Positions 10,748 to 25,800 of a stretch of 64,000 nucleotides of DNA are shown in pieces (the first letter of the stretch is position 1; each line of letters starts with the position of its first letter). The notes below the pieces were generated by a model. The model was not told the origin of the DNA and made no database searches. It saw only the letters and a list, made by a program, of their open reading frames with translations. Origin of the DNA: Morinoia aosen (lineage: Eukaryota; Arthropoda; Malacostraca; Amphipoda; Talitridae); NCBI GenBank assembly GCA_030386875.1, contig CM059558.1:6767501-6831500 (forward strand), written 5' to 3'. The translations under genes and the position numbers were made by a program.

Positions 10748-10820
10748 ATGACACTTCATCATGAAGATCTTAGCACTCAAATTACTGTTATATGTCCTTT
10801 TCAGAATCTCCTTCTAGTGG
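10748..10820 (+). CDS. WDR6: WDR6 exon 1 (residues 1-24)
   Basis: The exon opens at the ATG of 10748, reads MTLHHEDLSTQITVIC and ends NLLLVG at a strong donor, G/GTAAGT. A 5'-ward alternative would use an internal acceptor, TTTTCAG at 10798-10804. I prefer the ATG because the frame is open without any further exon and TQITVIC matches the WDR6 'LLPVTGLEC' position. It ends in phase 1. Confidence 0.75.
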
Positions 10821-13800
10821 GTAAGTTGGCTTAAGACATTTATTAAGTGATGAATTATTCAATTTTTTCATTGTATTTTTCAATTTGTCTCTATTTAATT
10901 ATTTTCAACTTGCCTTCCCAATAAGATATTCATTTAAACTTTTTCAAATGAATTGAATAGTTTTGAATGCATTTTTTTCTAGCAGACATTTCATAAATTG
11001 CAAGTATGAAGTTTCTGAGGCATGTAATTCTTGTTGCACACTGGTGGTGTTATGTATCTGAATTGGAAGGTTCTGCATGGGAAGCTCTAAGCTGAGCATT
11101 GTGCCTGATGTTGACTCTTCAATATTCCCCTTGTCAATATTACTTGGTCTGCATTCAGCTACTGATATCATGTAAAAAATGGCTTTAAAGTTCAAAAAGT
11201 TCATGGTATTCCTGGTACCATATCACTGTGTTGTACTGTACTAATTTGGAGCAGTACACCATTTTTGACTGATACTAGTCAGTACTCATAATTTAAATTT
11301 TAATTAATATTAACCCTTTAACGCCCACATTTTTATACTCATATTACCGTTATGACAACCACTATCACTAAACGGACACTGGCATTAGGTAGTCACTGTT
11401 ATCAAGATGGGGAAGGAACTGCCACTCGGCAGTGCAGTTCAAAGGACACATTAGAGAACAAATTGAATGAGAAATACAATATATTATTGTTATTTTTGAA
11501 AGGGGACCGTACAGTCCACTTGGGCGTTAAAGGGTTAATATTAATTTTTTAAATAGTTTTTAGCACAGCACTAAGGATTGATTTAGTGATTTAGCTGTAT
11601 TATTTTATATGTTAATGCAAAACTATTGCATTTAATTTTATTATGTCTGTACAAATCTTACTTACCATGATGAGTACATGCCAAGCTCTGTAACTGAGCA
11701 GTAATTACTGTATTTTTATATATACTGTCGACCTGCAATTTTTTATTATCTCCACTTCAGGGAGTAATTAATTTCTACTGTACTAAATACTGTAGTTTTT
11801 ATTAAATTCATGGTTTGTTTTTGGAAAGAACTGTTTGATCTAACTGCAATGTGGACTTCCACAGGACAAGGGCAGCATGTGCTCGTGTACAGCTCAGAGG
11901 AGGACACATTGCTTACCAAGCTGAGAGTCTTCACTAAAGTCTCCATTCATGGTTTTCACTGCTCTGTAATACAAGAAGGTGCAGTATTTATTTCTTCTTA
12001 TATCTGTTGAGAAAATGTGTTTTGTAAGTATCTATGGGAATTAGCGCTCCCAGGGGAAAAATGTGTTGGGACCTGAGAGTTAGGTAGGCCTTCTCTTTGT
12101 TGAAATAAAATGTTTTTTGTTATGTTAAGGACCACCTTTTTTCGGTTCACTACTGTCCTGTTTTTCAGCACCTCTGACTTTCTTCTTCAACTTTTATCTT
12201 ATTTCATGAACTTCTTTCTCACCTGACTGTTTCTATGCCCCTTCAGCATAGATTCCTCATTTTCTTATCTCCATACGAAATGGTGCCTTCCTCCTTCCTC
12301 TCTTCGATACGCTCTATTTTTGTAGCGGTTAGGGAGGCTTAAACTAACTTATAATCTTAATCTTAAATGTGTTTCGTAATAGATTGGTTTGGAACATATT
12401 TATATTGTTGCTCAATTCAAAAATGAACTCATCAACTCCATAACTTGAACAAAAAAAAAAGCAATGGTAAAAATCTGAGGATATGTTGGTAATTATATAT
12501 GACGCATAAATATAACTTTATGTTATTGGTAATTTCTTAGACATATTGGTAAGACTTCAGTCAGAACAATCTTACCTTATTTAAAGCTGTCAAAATGGTT
12601 TCCAATCCACGTCAGCTCAAGATGCTGCTATATTTAATTTATATGGTTATTGACTTTTTATACAGTTGAAATAAGCTTTACTTGATGCTTAGTTTCAATC
12701 CAAATTACTTGATTTACCTGTTTCCAGGCGGAAGTGATCATCTCGTGCTGGTGTGGGGCCAGCGTAGTTTTGCGGTGCTCATCGTCAGCTCGTGTGGACA
12801 AAGGTACTTTGTCAGTGTATCTGTTCTTGTCTGGAAGAGTTTGAATATTACTCTATTCAAATGCTGGGGCCTATTCTGTCTGCCAAGGAGTAGTGATCAA
12901 TCAACAAAAAACAGATTCACTCTCACTCCTATAGTGAAATAACCCCCAATCTCTCATTGTCACTCATCAATGTCTTCTGTGCATCTTTTTTGGTGAAAGG
13001 CCTGACAGCATGACACTGGTTGCTCCTGGTGCTTCATGAGGGCGGGAAGTTTCCCTACCGAATGAATTGACCCTCGATCATACATCTTGAATAACAAAGC
13101 TGAGTCACTCTTCCGAGCCCAGAACCCTGTCCCCTGTCCATCTGGACTGCATCAGTTAAAGGCACTCACAATCTTACTCTAGCCATCTTTTGCTATTATG
13201 CATTTTTTAGCTTCCATTCATCCATCCACTCATTGGCCGCCTCTCACATTCTTTGTTCTTTTCTCACATTTTACTTGATCTCTGTTTTTACCAACCATTT
13301 CTCCTTCACACTCTCCATGTGACCAAAACATTTCAACACTTAGCAGTCCAGTCTTATTGCCAGCTCTCGTCTAACACCTGTCATACTTCTCACCTCACCA
13401 TCCTATCGCCTATTCTACAATGGTACACGCCAAACACTTCATCTTTAGCACATTCAACTGACTTCTATCAGCTATTTTCAAGTCCTCTCATCTCAGATCC
13501 ATACAATACCTCAACACTTCCATACAACATTCCTTTATCATTCATACTCAAACTCTTATTTACAACCTCCTTCAAACCTCCTCACACTTTGTACCTTCTT
13601 ACCCCAATTCTCACCTCTTCATCAAATTCACAATTGGCACTCATGCATACTCTCAAATCCTCAAAACAACTAACTTCTCCTGCATTTCTTCAATGAAGCT
13701 TACCTTCATTCCTCTTACAACCCCTTCTCTCGAACGCCTCATATTTTTGCTCGTATTTACATTCAATTGAAGTATCCATCTCGCACACGCGCTTTCAAAC

Positions 13801-16800
13801 CCTCTCATCAGTCAAGGCAGTTTCTCCTCCGACCCAGCCACTAACGTTGTATCATCAGCAAAGAGTAGCTGCGTCTTCTTGACCAACTATGGGAGGGGCA
13901 TCCAACTATTCCAGCCTCCCACTTACCACCTTCACCTCACTCACAACTTCGTCCATGTACATATTCAATAACGACAGGTGCATAATGCTCCCCTGATGCA
14001 AACTTGCCCGTATTTCAAACCACTCACTCGCTGCATGACTCGCTCTAACTCACGCTCTGCTATCGTCTTAAAACTCCTAACACCTTCAAGCAGTTTACTC
14101 ACCACTTCATACTCTCTCAACACTTTTTTCACAACTCTTTCTGAACAACTCAATAATGTGCTTTCTCAAGATCTATAAACGCCCAAACCCCCTCTCTTCC
14201 TGTCACTAAATACCTTTCTCACATTTTGATTGAAAATTTGTTCCTAACCAATAGCCTTTCCATGTACCTTCTCAAACGATTTACTAGTACTCTGCCATAC
14301 ACTATGTTAACCACATTCAGTAATTTATTCTTCTAGAATTACAGCACTCAAATTTCACCCACCATTAAAATATGTGAGTGCTAAACAATTAATAAATTGC
14401 TGAGAATTTTTTTCAATTGGCTTGTGAGATCCATCATAACTGATTTGAAATATTTTCATAATAGCCTTTGTTGAATACTGAAATGAGACAGCTCTATTCA
14501 GGACATGCTCTGAAAACGTGGCCTTACTCAGAAAAATATCTGATAGATAGAGGCAGTACGTGCAAATTTTACTGTGGACCCATAAATAAATGGAAAATTA
14601 ATTAAGAAGTGCTGAAGACTGTAAAATGCTTAAATTTTTTTTCAGAAATATTCATTTTTCTGTTTTTTCTCTCAGTTTAAACTGAAACCCTAGTATAAAG
14701 TACTTTTGTGTAGGTTTGTAAGTGCGGCAGTTCCGATCTTTAAAAAGAGGTCTAAGGGGTATCGCCATAAAATTTATTTATGATAGTTTTGTATGCTCGT
14801 AACTCTACAGTAAACCCTTTAATCTCAGTACAAAAAATGTATTAAATGAATGAAATGCATTGTCTTAATTAGAATGACTAAATTAAAGATTAGCCTATAA
14901 ATGCATGAAAATAAACTTCATGAGTTTTGCATTCATTAAAAGACTATTGAAGAATGAATGATATGCAGGCAAAGGTGGGACTTGAATATTTTGACAGGGC
15001 ATTATTCTTCCATGTTTTTAGTACAAATTTCCGAATGTTGGCGAGTTTCAGGAAATTGATATTTTTACCAAACATTTGTACGGGTAAAATATTGTGTGTA
15101 TATAATTTTTTGTCATCTCATCCAGATGTGTTGTGCACGGAGCTCTTCATTCGCTTCATTATGCAATTTTATTGCAAGTAAATCATGTTTCTGTCTTTGG
15201 TCAGCAGGATGCATGTTTTGTCTCAGTTACTCAGATTTTTTCATGTCAGTAAAGTTATTCTTTGGTAATAAACTACATTTTTAATTGTTTACTTTTAATT
15301 TTTTGCTTGTTGCTACGGCTATTCAGTCCATTAGTGAGAATATTTAGGGTTCCTTTTCCTCATTTTCTTTGTGTGATATTTGTAAGCGCCATCCTGCATT
15401 CTTATATACGAACAGGAAGAACAAATTCGAAGCGTAAGCATCTACGCTTGTGATCTTCACTTCATAAACTACTTCGTAAACTGTGACCTAGATTTATGGA
15501 ATTTCGTGAACAGCGTATAGGTTTCATTTGATGTGATTATGGAATTTCTTTCAGGTAGCACTGCTATGATGCATCTTATTTTTGTATTTTCGATGTACGC
15601 TTTGATTAGTCTTATAACTAACCTGTGAAATTATGGAGTGAACATTTGCCATCACATTATGGATAATTCAAAGCTTTTCATAGTATTCTGAACTTTGATT
15701 TCTTTCTCGATCATTACCAAAAACTCAATAATTTGAAACTCTTTTTTTAATCTCTTATCTCATCTTATCAAATTACTAAAACATTATTCGCGTTCTCTGG
15801 CGTTTACGGTGTAGGTGCACTGCGATTTGTTTTGCCATGATGCAGAGAGCTGGAATTGTGGCTCTCGATTGGACTGTGTGCTACATCGACGTGACAATAA
15901 ACGTTGAAGCACCCTCGTTTGTCTTTTTATCGATTAGTATCAAATTATTGAAAAACACTTGGTGAAGGATCATGAAATTCGGGCCTTCAATATTTATTAT
16001 TTTTTGTTGCATCCATTTTTACTTTTTTGTTGTTTGGACGTTTATTGATCAGAAAAACAGAGCACATTTACCATATATTAGTTGTCCTTGGACTTTTATG
16101 ACTTATCAAAGTATATTGTGTAACCTTTGCAAGACCATGCTCAACAGGCCATGGCTACACATCGTTTGCATCAAACGTAGCCTCAACAATAAAGACATGG
16201 ATGCAACACTGCTGTGTGAACATGTGTTTTAAACCACAGAAACAGTGATGAAACAACCTTCTACTGAAATGTTGAAATAAAGTCTCAACGGGAGTAATTT
16301 CATGAAAGCCAGTTCCCCTTTTTTCATAAATGAACAATTGAAGTCACTTCGAGTGCTGTGCATCCATTGTAGCTGAATTTATACTCACATTAAAGCAACA
16401 TTAAACAGTGTAGAATTTCTCATAGTTACCTAGCTGGGAGCTTCGTTAATTTTCTCTTAGTGGAATGATCTTGTGTCCCCTCAGGAGGATACAATTATTG
16501 TATCTATGGGAATTAGCGCTCCCAAGGGGACAATGTGAGGGCCCGAGCTGAGAGTTAGCTAAGTAGGCTTCTTTTTTTTGTTGCAATAGAATAGGTTTTT
16601 GTTTTGTTACGGACCATCTTTTTTCGGTTCACTGCTGTCCTGTTTTTCAGCACCTACCACTCTCTTCTTCAACTTTTTCTTGTTTCATGATCTTTTTTCT
16701 TAGCTTTCTGTTTCTGTGCCCTTTCTGCATAGATTCCACGTTTCTTTAACTCCATACTAAATGGTGCCTTCTTCCTTCCTCTCTGTGGATAGCCTTTGTT

Positions 16801-19800
16801 GCGTATAGGGAGGCTTAAACTAACTAATAATCTAATCTAATGATCTTGTGTAAGAATTTTGAAACTTTAATGAATGCCATTTTGTATTGATTTGTTTTTC
16901 ACTGCTGCTGAGTCATTAAATTATTTATGTATCCAATTACCTGAAATTTTCCATAAACTTGAATAAAAATTAGTAAGTTTACTATTAAATGGCCAAAGAG
17001 CGCCTGAAATTTTCCAGATGATCAAGCAAAACTTAGTAAGTATGCTTATAAGTGACCAGTGAGCAGTAATGTATGCAGATATAATTTCTTGCTAGTCCTG
17101 AACTAACATCATTACCAATGCTGTGATGTGTAGTGGGACTGGTGGAGATGAATGTTTTTAATTTTGTTGTAGCTGATGTTCATTGGATCCATTATTTTGC
17201 AGTGAAGTGGTCGTCTCGGAAGAAGTTGCGGAAGATTGGATAGTGGCTGGCCGTTGGTTGTCATCATCCTTGACCAGCACCATCCTAAACTGTCAGCCTT
17301 CCCTGAAAAGTACTGACATTGAGGGCCAAAATTTCTCGATTCATTCCCCAGACCTAAGTAAATTGCCTAGAAACGAAGAAGGATGTAGAAAAGTGCTGAA
17401 ACACAAACAAAACTTCATACTTCAAACTGCTCATAGTGCTGCGCTGATATACTCTGTGCACCCTCTTTGCTCTCCAGTACCTAGCTTTGATGCTCCAGAC
17501 ACCCTCTTCCAGGTTTTGGAAAAACGGGAAATTTTGCTGCATCATGACGCAGGCGTGAGAAATTCATCAAGTAAAAAGTGGTCATGGCAGTTTTGTTCTT
17601 GTGGTGAGAGCAATGCTGCATGCTCTTCAAAAGCCAGCCTTATCAACAGGTTCCAGTGCACTGACAAATGTGTGCTATTCAGTGGCTGCATCATCACTGA
17701 CTCTAATGTTTGCACTGTGAAATCTAAATTGCAAGGTCACCAGTGCTTCAGTCAAGGTGACACTTGTGGAGAGGATACCAAAAACGCCTCTAGTAAGGAT
17801 GATTGTGAAAAAGAACAGCATAGTTCAAATGAACTGGTCTCTCTCGATCAAAATGGTTGGGTGTGTGTGGGTGGTACCGTCATGGGTGGCTTGATCATTT
17901 GGGGACAGGGTGGAGATAACTCGGCTTCAGAAATCGTTCCCTGGCACGTCATCAAGGTTCACAAGGTAAATTTAGAGAAGTAGCAGTTGTTTCCTAAGAA
18001 AAGTATTTTTCAATTTTGCATTCCTAGTAAAAATTGAAGAATATGCTGAATGTGTTAACAATGCGTGCTGTTTACTGTACAGGGGTAGCCTAGAAATGTG
18101 TCCCAAGTGCTGCACATTCATATCTCAAAATTCATTTGTTGGGAGTTGGACTTCATCTTATTTGTAGGGAAATATTATCTTATGCTTGCAGTTTAAATTT
18201 TGTCTGAATCCACTTGATTCAGGTAAAATGGTGTTTGGAGTGAGGACCATCTCCTAAATTTTCAGAATTCATTCCCAAGTTAAAACTTGTGAGAAGCAAA
18301 AAAGAGAAACAAATTTTGTTCGTGCTGGACGTCGCTCCATGCCATAGATCTGTGTGTGTGGAAAACCGTCTTAAAAATTGTTTTCTTTGGAGTAGAGCAC
18401 GCAGTGGAGTGGCCGCATCAGAGCCCTGACTCAAGGCTGTGTTATTTCTTCCTTTGGTGCTTTTGAAGGACCGTGTGTTCAAGACGCCTTGCCTTCTCTG
18501 GAGTTATGAGCTATCTGTGACGTAATTACATTAAATGTTAACATTCTTAGAGACACTGTGAGCTAATTGGGAAAGTAAGGAGGGAATGGTTCTCATTCTG
18601 AACACCATTCTCCTCAAGGTGATTCAACTGTTGTTTCTATGGGATTAGGCGCTCCTAGGAGGAAAATGTGTAGTGTCGAGCCAGGAGTTAAGAAGCCTTC
18701 TTTTTATTGAAATACATAGATTTTTTGTCGCAGGCCCAATTTTGTTTGGTTCACTATTGTCTATTATTTCAGCACCAAATACAATCTTCTTCAACTTTTA
18801 TCTTGTTTCATAAACTTCTAAACTTGCAGTTTCTGTGCGCTGGGATCTTGTGTTGGGAACCTTTCATTGGAGCACGTTTGCTGTGGTTAGATAGAGGCTT
18901 AAAATAATTTACAATTTAATCTCTGAACACCTTTGCCCCTGAATCAAAGGATCGACAAGAAAAGCAAGGAGTTGCTTACAAAAAATTAATTTTGCGACAG
19001 TATTGAGGTTTTGAGTAATCATTATGCTGCTGTTGGGGAAAATTTGTTAGCCCAGCCTGTATAGCAGGTGATGACAGTGAGCAAAGGAAAAGGCTTTCAT
19101 TGCGGGTTAAAGCAACGGCTGTATTCATTCTATCACTAGTGCATGATTTTCTTTCTTTCACTTTTCATGACATTTCCAGCCCACTTATAGCTCTTTATAT
19201 TACTGCTACTCATTACTTCCCGTCTAACTTGGTTTCTGCAGTTATTTGTTAATGAAGACATGGCATGCTTATTAACAAGCTTTTATTTTCCATTAAACAT
19301 TGCAGTAAAACTGTGTAATGAGTTCCTGTAGATTTTTTTTGTAGAATTCCCAATAATCGTATATTTTATGTACGGAACCGTTTGAGGGAGTTGATGTGTG
19401 TTAATTAAGAGCAATGAAATGATTTTGTAAATTATTGATGCCTAGTTGCCACCTAAACAAGTTGTGCATTGATTGGTATCCTTGTCTCCTCCTATCCTAA
19501 GGTTATACACGCAGTTTTCTTTCAAAAAATGACTATGTTGTGGCTGCATGAAGTAGTGAATAAATTTCAACGGTTCTTTAAATCAACTTCAATATTTTGG
19601 AATCAATTGAAGCACCAGATGCCACTATATTGAAATCGTCGTGCTTTGTTCTCAGTTTTGAAGCTTAGTTATGAAAATTTACATTGCCTTGCAGGGTGTT
19701 GTCTTCTCAGTGACCTGGAACCCTGCCCTTCATCTCCTCACCACCACATCTGATGACCGCTTGGTCAGAGTGTGGTCAGTAGAAGATAGTTGCTCCAAGC

Positions 19801-22800
19801 CTAACACAAGCTTAGAGCAGTATTTGACTGTTCAAGTAAGCCTAAAACAGTGCCAGAATGAAAAGAAGAAACATATAGAGTGTTCTGGCGAGGAAGTGTT
19901 TGAGCAGGAGATAAGTCATTCTGCTCAATGTATTGAAGGATCGAAGAAAGACTGTATCGAATTTAAGACATCTAAAGCTTCATCTTTAGAACGTGTTAAA
20001 AATAAAAAATTGGCACGGCTTTGTTGGAGCAACTGCTCTGTACGATTGGTGGTCTCTTGTGAAGGCCATGATGCGAGAGCGTGGCGCAGCTGCGTTGTTG
20101 AGTTAGGAGGGCATGCTCTCGTGGTGGGAGTGGGTGAGGACTCGCGAGTCTGTGTCTGGGACTGCTCTGGGACCCTGTTACGAGCCTGGGTAGCTCACGA
20201 AGGGGCAAGCATTTGGTGCATCAAGTCCATCCAACGACCTTCTTCTGTTGTTCTCATCACGGGGGGCGGTGACGGGGCTGTCAAACGGTGGTCGCTGGGG
20301 AGCCTTCTCTGCGGGGGTCGGAGCGTCAAGCCGTTGTTGCCATGGAATGATGTCAACATCAGGAAGAAAACCAGCAGCGTTTCTGGCAAAAAAGTGGCTC
20401 ATTGCAAAAAATTAAAAATTAATAAATTTCTGAAGGGTGAGTCACCATCTTCTGAAAGTTTATCTTCGATTGCCACTTTACAAGGTGGATCAAATAGTAA
20501 CTCTTCGGTTCCAAAGAAGGAAATTGATGAACTCGAGCAAGAACCTCTGTTTCCTGGTACATCTCGAGAATCTGAAATGGTTAGCGTAAGTGGTGCAGTT
20601 ACTCAAAGTGCAAATTTAACTGTTACAAATAATATCAAGCCGTCACTCACAGAGCATGAACAGTTACCGTCTCACAGGGGCTGCTATGATCAACAGTGTG
20701 ACACGTTTGTGCGGTGCTTGGCGCTAGTGGGAACAAGTCACTGTGTTCTCACCCTAGACAATGGTCAGGTGTGGCTCTGGAAGCTGCCTCAGTCCAGCCA
20801 ACCTCAAACTAGTGAAGTTGACAGTAGCTGGAGCTCTAACGTTGAAGCTTGTTCTCATCACCTCAATTTTAGTTCTAAGGTTGTTTCACCGAATATATCT
20901 GAGCAAAGTCTTATCGAGAAACTGGAAGATCAGCTTGCTTATGGAGATAACTTCCATGGTGTAGAGTCAAGTATTCATTCCACTAGTGGAAATATTGACC
21001 CGCCAGAAGCTCATTCCAATACAGGCAGTAATTACTATGATAAGTCTCGGGATGGAGCGTCCTTGTGGAGACTGGTTGTGGATGACAACCAGCGTCTTCG
21101 GGGTTACAGCACAGTGGCCGTTGCGTCCAGTTCGCCTGCCGTTGCCGTGTGTGGTCTTCATGGTGACGTCTTTGTGTGGCCGGACATTTTATCATGTGAG
21201 TTTTGATCTTTATTCTATTTCTGCACCCTCTTACAACCCAGAGTGGAGGGATGATAAAAAGGATTAAGCTCGACCTTATCTTTTGGAGTTGGTCTGTTTA
21301 TGGATGGGGCTGATGAGTGTAAACATTTCTGAGCTTCATTGTAATTTGCTGGTGAATATTATCCACGTCAGTATACCATTAGTAAAATTGCTTGTTAACC
21401 ACAGCCTTTAGGTAGGTTTTCTTTTTGTTTAAATAGATCTTTTTAGTTTCATTAAGGGACCATTTTTTAGGTTTGCTGTAGTCCTATTTTTCAGCACCTC
21501 TGATATTCTTCTTCAATTTTTATTGTGTCAAAACCTTCCTGCTCAACTGTTTCCACCTGCAGAGGAGATCTTGTGTGGGAGCACACCTTGTAAATAAATT
21601 CTGCATTCCCTTGACTCCATACTAAATATCGTCTTTGTCCTTTCTCTGTTTGGAACATCTTTGTTGTGGTTAGGGACACCGAAACTAATTCACAGCCTAA
21701 GTATTATGAAAAACTCTCGCGCTAGTCTGGGAAGAGAGGGCTTAGTGTTGAGTTGGGGATGCTTTTTTCCTCTAGCTTCTTTTTTGCTGACGTAGGAAGT
21801 CGGCCTTCCGAACAATGGACTTCATGCATGAATGAAGAATCATCTGTCTACTTTATTCTTAAATTTTTCTGGGCCTGAGCAAGATCAAGACCGACTCTTT
21901 TTTTTTTGTCTTATAAAATGCTTGAAGGATGTTAGGTCAGAGGACACTTTCTTCAGAGAGGTGGAACCAGCGAGCAGGTGCTCTTCGCCCATGATCGTGC
22001 TTCGTTGTATATTCAGTATCTGAAGTGTTGTGTGGCACAGTCATTGGACGAGGTACTGTATAATCTTAACTGTCTGCACCTGTCATATCAAGTGAACATT
22101 TGCTAGTGTATTTTATATTCCTGTTTCATGTACGCCATTTCATTCAGACAGTGCTGTGCTGAGAGTGGAAGCTGCCAAAAGCAAGATTGTGTCGTGCTTT
22201 TGGGTGAGTAGCTCGCAGCTGCTCCTCTCCGTGGGCCGCGGAGACTTGCTTCTCTACAGCCTGCGTACAGGTGAGCTCAGTGCTATTTCAGCTTTTCTTT
22301 TGGTTATGCATAGAGATGGCTGCCATTGTCATGCAAAGGTTGCCAATAGACTGCAGACTGGTACCCTCTAATGAGAGTATTTATGCAGCTCTGTAAATAT
22401 AAAATTTGTATCGGTTTTTATCAAGAAAGCTCTTTGCAAAATTTGTACAACTCATTAGGATCAGCTTCTGCGCACAAAAGAGTAGGCCAAGATTCTGTTA
22501 TCATTGCTAATCAATATCACTGAAATAGTAAGTTATCAGCACTTGTCACGCACTAAATCACATCTACGTATTGTAAAGGTTTTCATCATTTCAAAACATC
22601 AATCCTTTGCCATTATTATCGTGTTTCCAGACATGCTTTCACTGGAGGCGCGCTTTGAGTTGCCTCCGAGCAGACAGCGCTGGTGCACCGGGGCTGTGTT
22701 GCTCTCAGTGCCACTGCCTCGGCGGCCGCCGTGCTGTGAGGAGACGTGCACTGCAGCCCTCTTGGTTGGCGACCGCTCTGGCAACATCCATCTCTTTACC

Positions 22801-25800
22801 AAGCAAGTGAGGAACACGTTAATTATTTTGGTACTGTTCTGTTGATTGTTTGGCCATTTGATGGTTTTCAGGGCCAACTATGAAAATATTGTTTTTTTCT
22901 AACTTAGTGCCACTGTCTGCCAATTAATGCTCTGAGTATTTTCATGCATCTTTTTTTTTGGTTGTAGAACTCATAACTGTATTAAATGACAGTCGATAAC
23001 CCATTTGCTCATTTGTATTCAGCACGCCACCAATACTTGCAGGATGTTCACCCGAAAATGAGCGTTCGCGGCGTGCACGGGAGTGGCGGAGTGACCAGCG
23101 TGCGCGCCCTGCCCGCCACGGCTCGCGCGGCGCTGGCGGTCAGCGCAGGCAGGGACGGCTGGGTGCGCCGCTGGCGGTGTTGCCCATCCTCCACGGGGTG
23201 AGATCCCAAATTCTAGTCCAATGAATGGCGGTCCCACAAAAACTTCTAATGTTGAATGGTACATTTAAGGAACTACTGACGGTCAACATCGAGCCCCATT
23301 TCATTTTTGTCAAAGTGACGTGTACTATGTGGCCTCACCGTATCGTCAAGTTCATTGATTTCTTCCATTCTTCATTTAGTCTCATTTCTTCATGAAAACT
23401 CTGATCCTGGCAGGTATCTAACTTCCTGCTTCTGTATTTCCTTAATACTTCATTTTTTGTGATATTGTTATATCATTTTGGGAGCAATTAAAGTGGTTTA
23501 AATCCTTTTGTACAGAATAAGTAGATTTGATATTCTTTAGGATCTATTATTTTCTAATAAATATGTATCTAATGTGATATTTCTTTACACAGGTACATTT
23601 TTACTGCTGTTTAGGAATTTTCGTTCTACAAAAATTATGATTTTTCATTTTAATGACTGAAATGAATATTGAATTACAAAATTAATTTTCAAATATGTTC
23701 TAAGATTCATTCACATTTGCATGCTAGTGATCATATAACCCATACATTGGGGACAAAAGGCAAGACTGAGTGCGGCCAGCATACATTTTGCAGGATAGAG
23801 TTGCGAGCGGTGAGCGGGACGCGGCACTGCGGCGGCAGCTGGGTGGCGGACGTGCGGCCCTGGCGGCGCGACTGGCTCGTGCTCGCCTTCAGGGAGGTGA
23901 GCTGCCGCTCATATCTCCTCGTCTCTTCGCGGTCCGCTTTCTCTTTTATTTTCTGTGGCGCTGAAATGTTTTCATGCACACTAAAACATTTTATTTTAAC
24001 TCGTAGGTAACTCCACCTCTTGCAGATGCTTTTGCTTCCTCCTTTCGAAAACCTAATTGTGTTTTTAAGATTATTTTCGTGTTTTAGCTTAAAGGATATT
24101 GTATCTTCTTTGGTTTGTATGTTTAGGGCTGTTTCATCGAGTTCATTCAATTTCGGCTATGGCAAAGTTGAAGGAATTATGCTTTGAAATTTTCAGAACA
24201 AATCCATTATAGGCAGGGCACATTCGAAAAGATGTTCTGTTCTGTGACCACTTTCGAGGCTGTGAATGTTGAAGCTTCACTTGAAAACTTGAGTTGCATG
24301 CTTATGTTATCGGATAAATTAATGTTAATGCTATTTTTTAGAGAGGAATGACATGAAGTGAGTGAGAAGGATAATGAGGTTAAATGTATTCTCTGCCGTC
24401 GGCCATCCTGAGGAAGGAATGGCGTTTATGTAAAAAGAGACATCTTCCAGGTCCATTTAGGAGTGTGGAGCGCCATGCACCGAGCTGAAGTGGCGCAAGT
24501 TGCGTGTGGAGGAGGCCACCGAGCATGGGACGTGTGTGTGACCGAAGGCGGCGCTGCAGAAGGCGATCAGGATCTACTGACGGTGGTGTACCTGAAGGAG
24601 GGGCTGCCGCAGTGCTCCTACCAGCCGCTCTGCCCTCGTCTACCGCCTCTTCTGGTGAGCGGGCCGAGCTGGCGAGAGCTTGTTGTAATCGCCCTAGTTT
24701 GTAGCATTACCTTGTACAAAAAAAAATTTCTGGCTGAGAGCTTATACTGCTGTCTGAGGGTTCTATGAAAGGTACGGAGAAAAATTTTTGATGTTTTTCA
24801 CATTAACAGTGTGAAAGTGTGAAGGGACTGTTAGTGATGCTTGCAAACATGAAGGACGTATTGTATTTGTAAGTGCCACTAATATAGTATGTGTATAACA
24901 AGTAAAAAAACTGTTATTTAACGCCTGTGTATGTATAATGGTCTTTGGGATTTCTATTTTCATGCCTACTTTTATTCTTTGAGTTTTCGTACTTTTTTTA
25001 TATCTCTTCTTCTTTATATTTTCTTCCTTCTTCCTGTTTCTATGCGCTGATTATTCTGTGTTGGAACACACCTTGTTCATAGATTCCACATTTTTAACAC
25101 TCCATATAAAATGGGCCCTTCTCTTTGCTTTGCTATGATCACCTTTGTTATTGCTAGAAAGTCTTAAACTAGCTGATATTATAATTGTAACGATCATTCG
25201 ACGCAATTTTAAGCAGTCGTGTAAGAGAGAGATGTTTGTAGAGAATGCAAGAGCGTACATTAGAGGAACTCATGGAGTCGTGAATGCTTATTTATTTTCT
25301 CATCCTCTCGATAAGTGTAGACATAGGAAATGACGTCACCTCGACGTGGCCGTGTAAAGGTGATAAGTGCAACCGTGTCCTTCCTCAAGGAGCGTAAGAA
25401 AGGTTTAGGTTAGTTAGGTTTGTTTATGCTGTGGGGACTGTCGCCCACTGTTAGGTTACATCAGTTATAGTTCAAATCATACTTAACAAATCGGAAGCAA
25501 TGATTGACGATGCACAATCGGAACTACTGACAATCAGCCATGGAGTACCACAAGGGTCTGTCCTTGGACCTCTCTTCTTTTTGATCTTTATCAACGCAAT
25601 AGTTAAATCTATTTCATTTTTCAAATTCATCCTTTCTGCCGACGATAGCATGCTCTCTGCAGCTTTTCCAAATTAAAATTCTATTTTAATTGCGGAGCAT
25701 TTACAAAATAAGCTGCCAAAGGTTTCAATGTGGCCTAAAGCTAATAAAATATACTTTAAAATTGATAAGACATAATACATTTTGTTCTCATACAGGAGAA

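Noticed and set aside
10765-10820. Small signal-peptide-like ORF (MKILALKLLLYVLF) overlapping exon 1
   Set aside because: It is a different frame of the same DNA and ends at a TAG inside exon 1. The exon 1 frame matches WDR6 and splices correctly.
13253-13696. 147-codon plus-strand ORF rich in Ser, Thr, Leu and Pro
   Set aside because: It is the antisense shadow of the decayed LINE, whose minus strand shows RT motifs.
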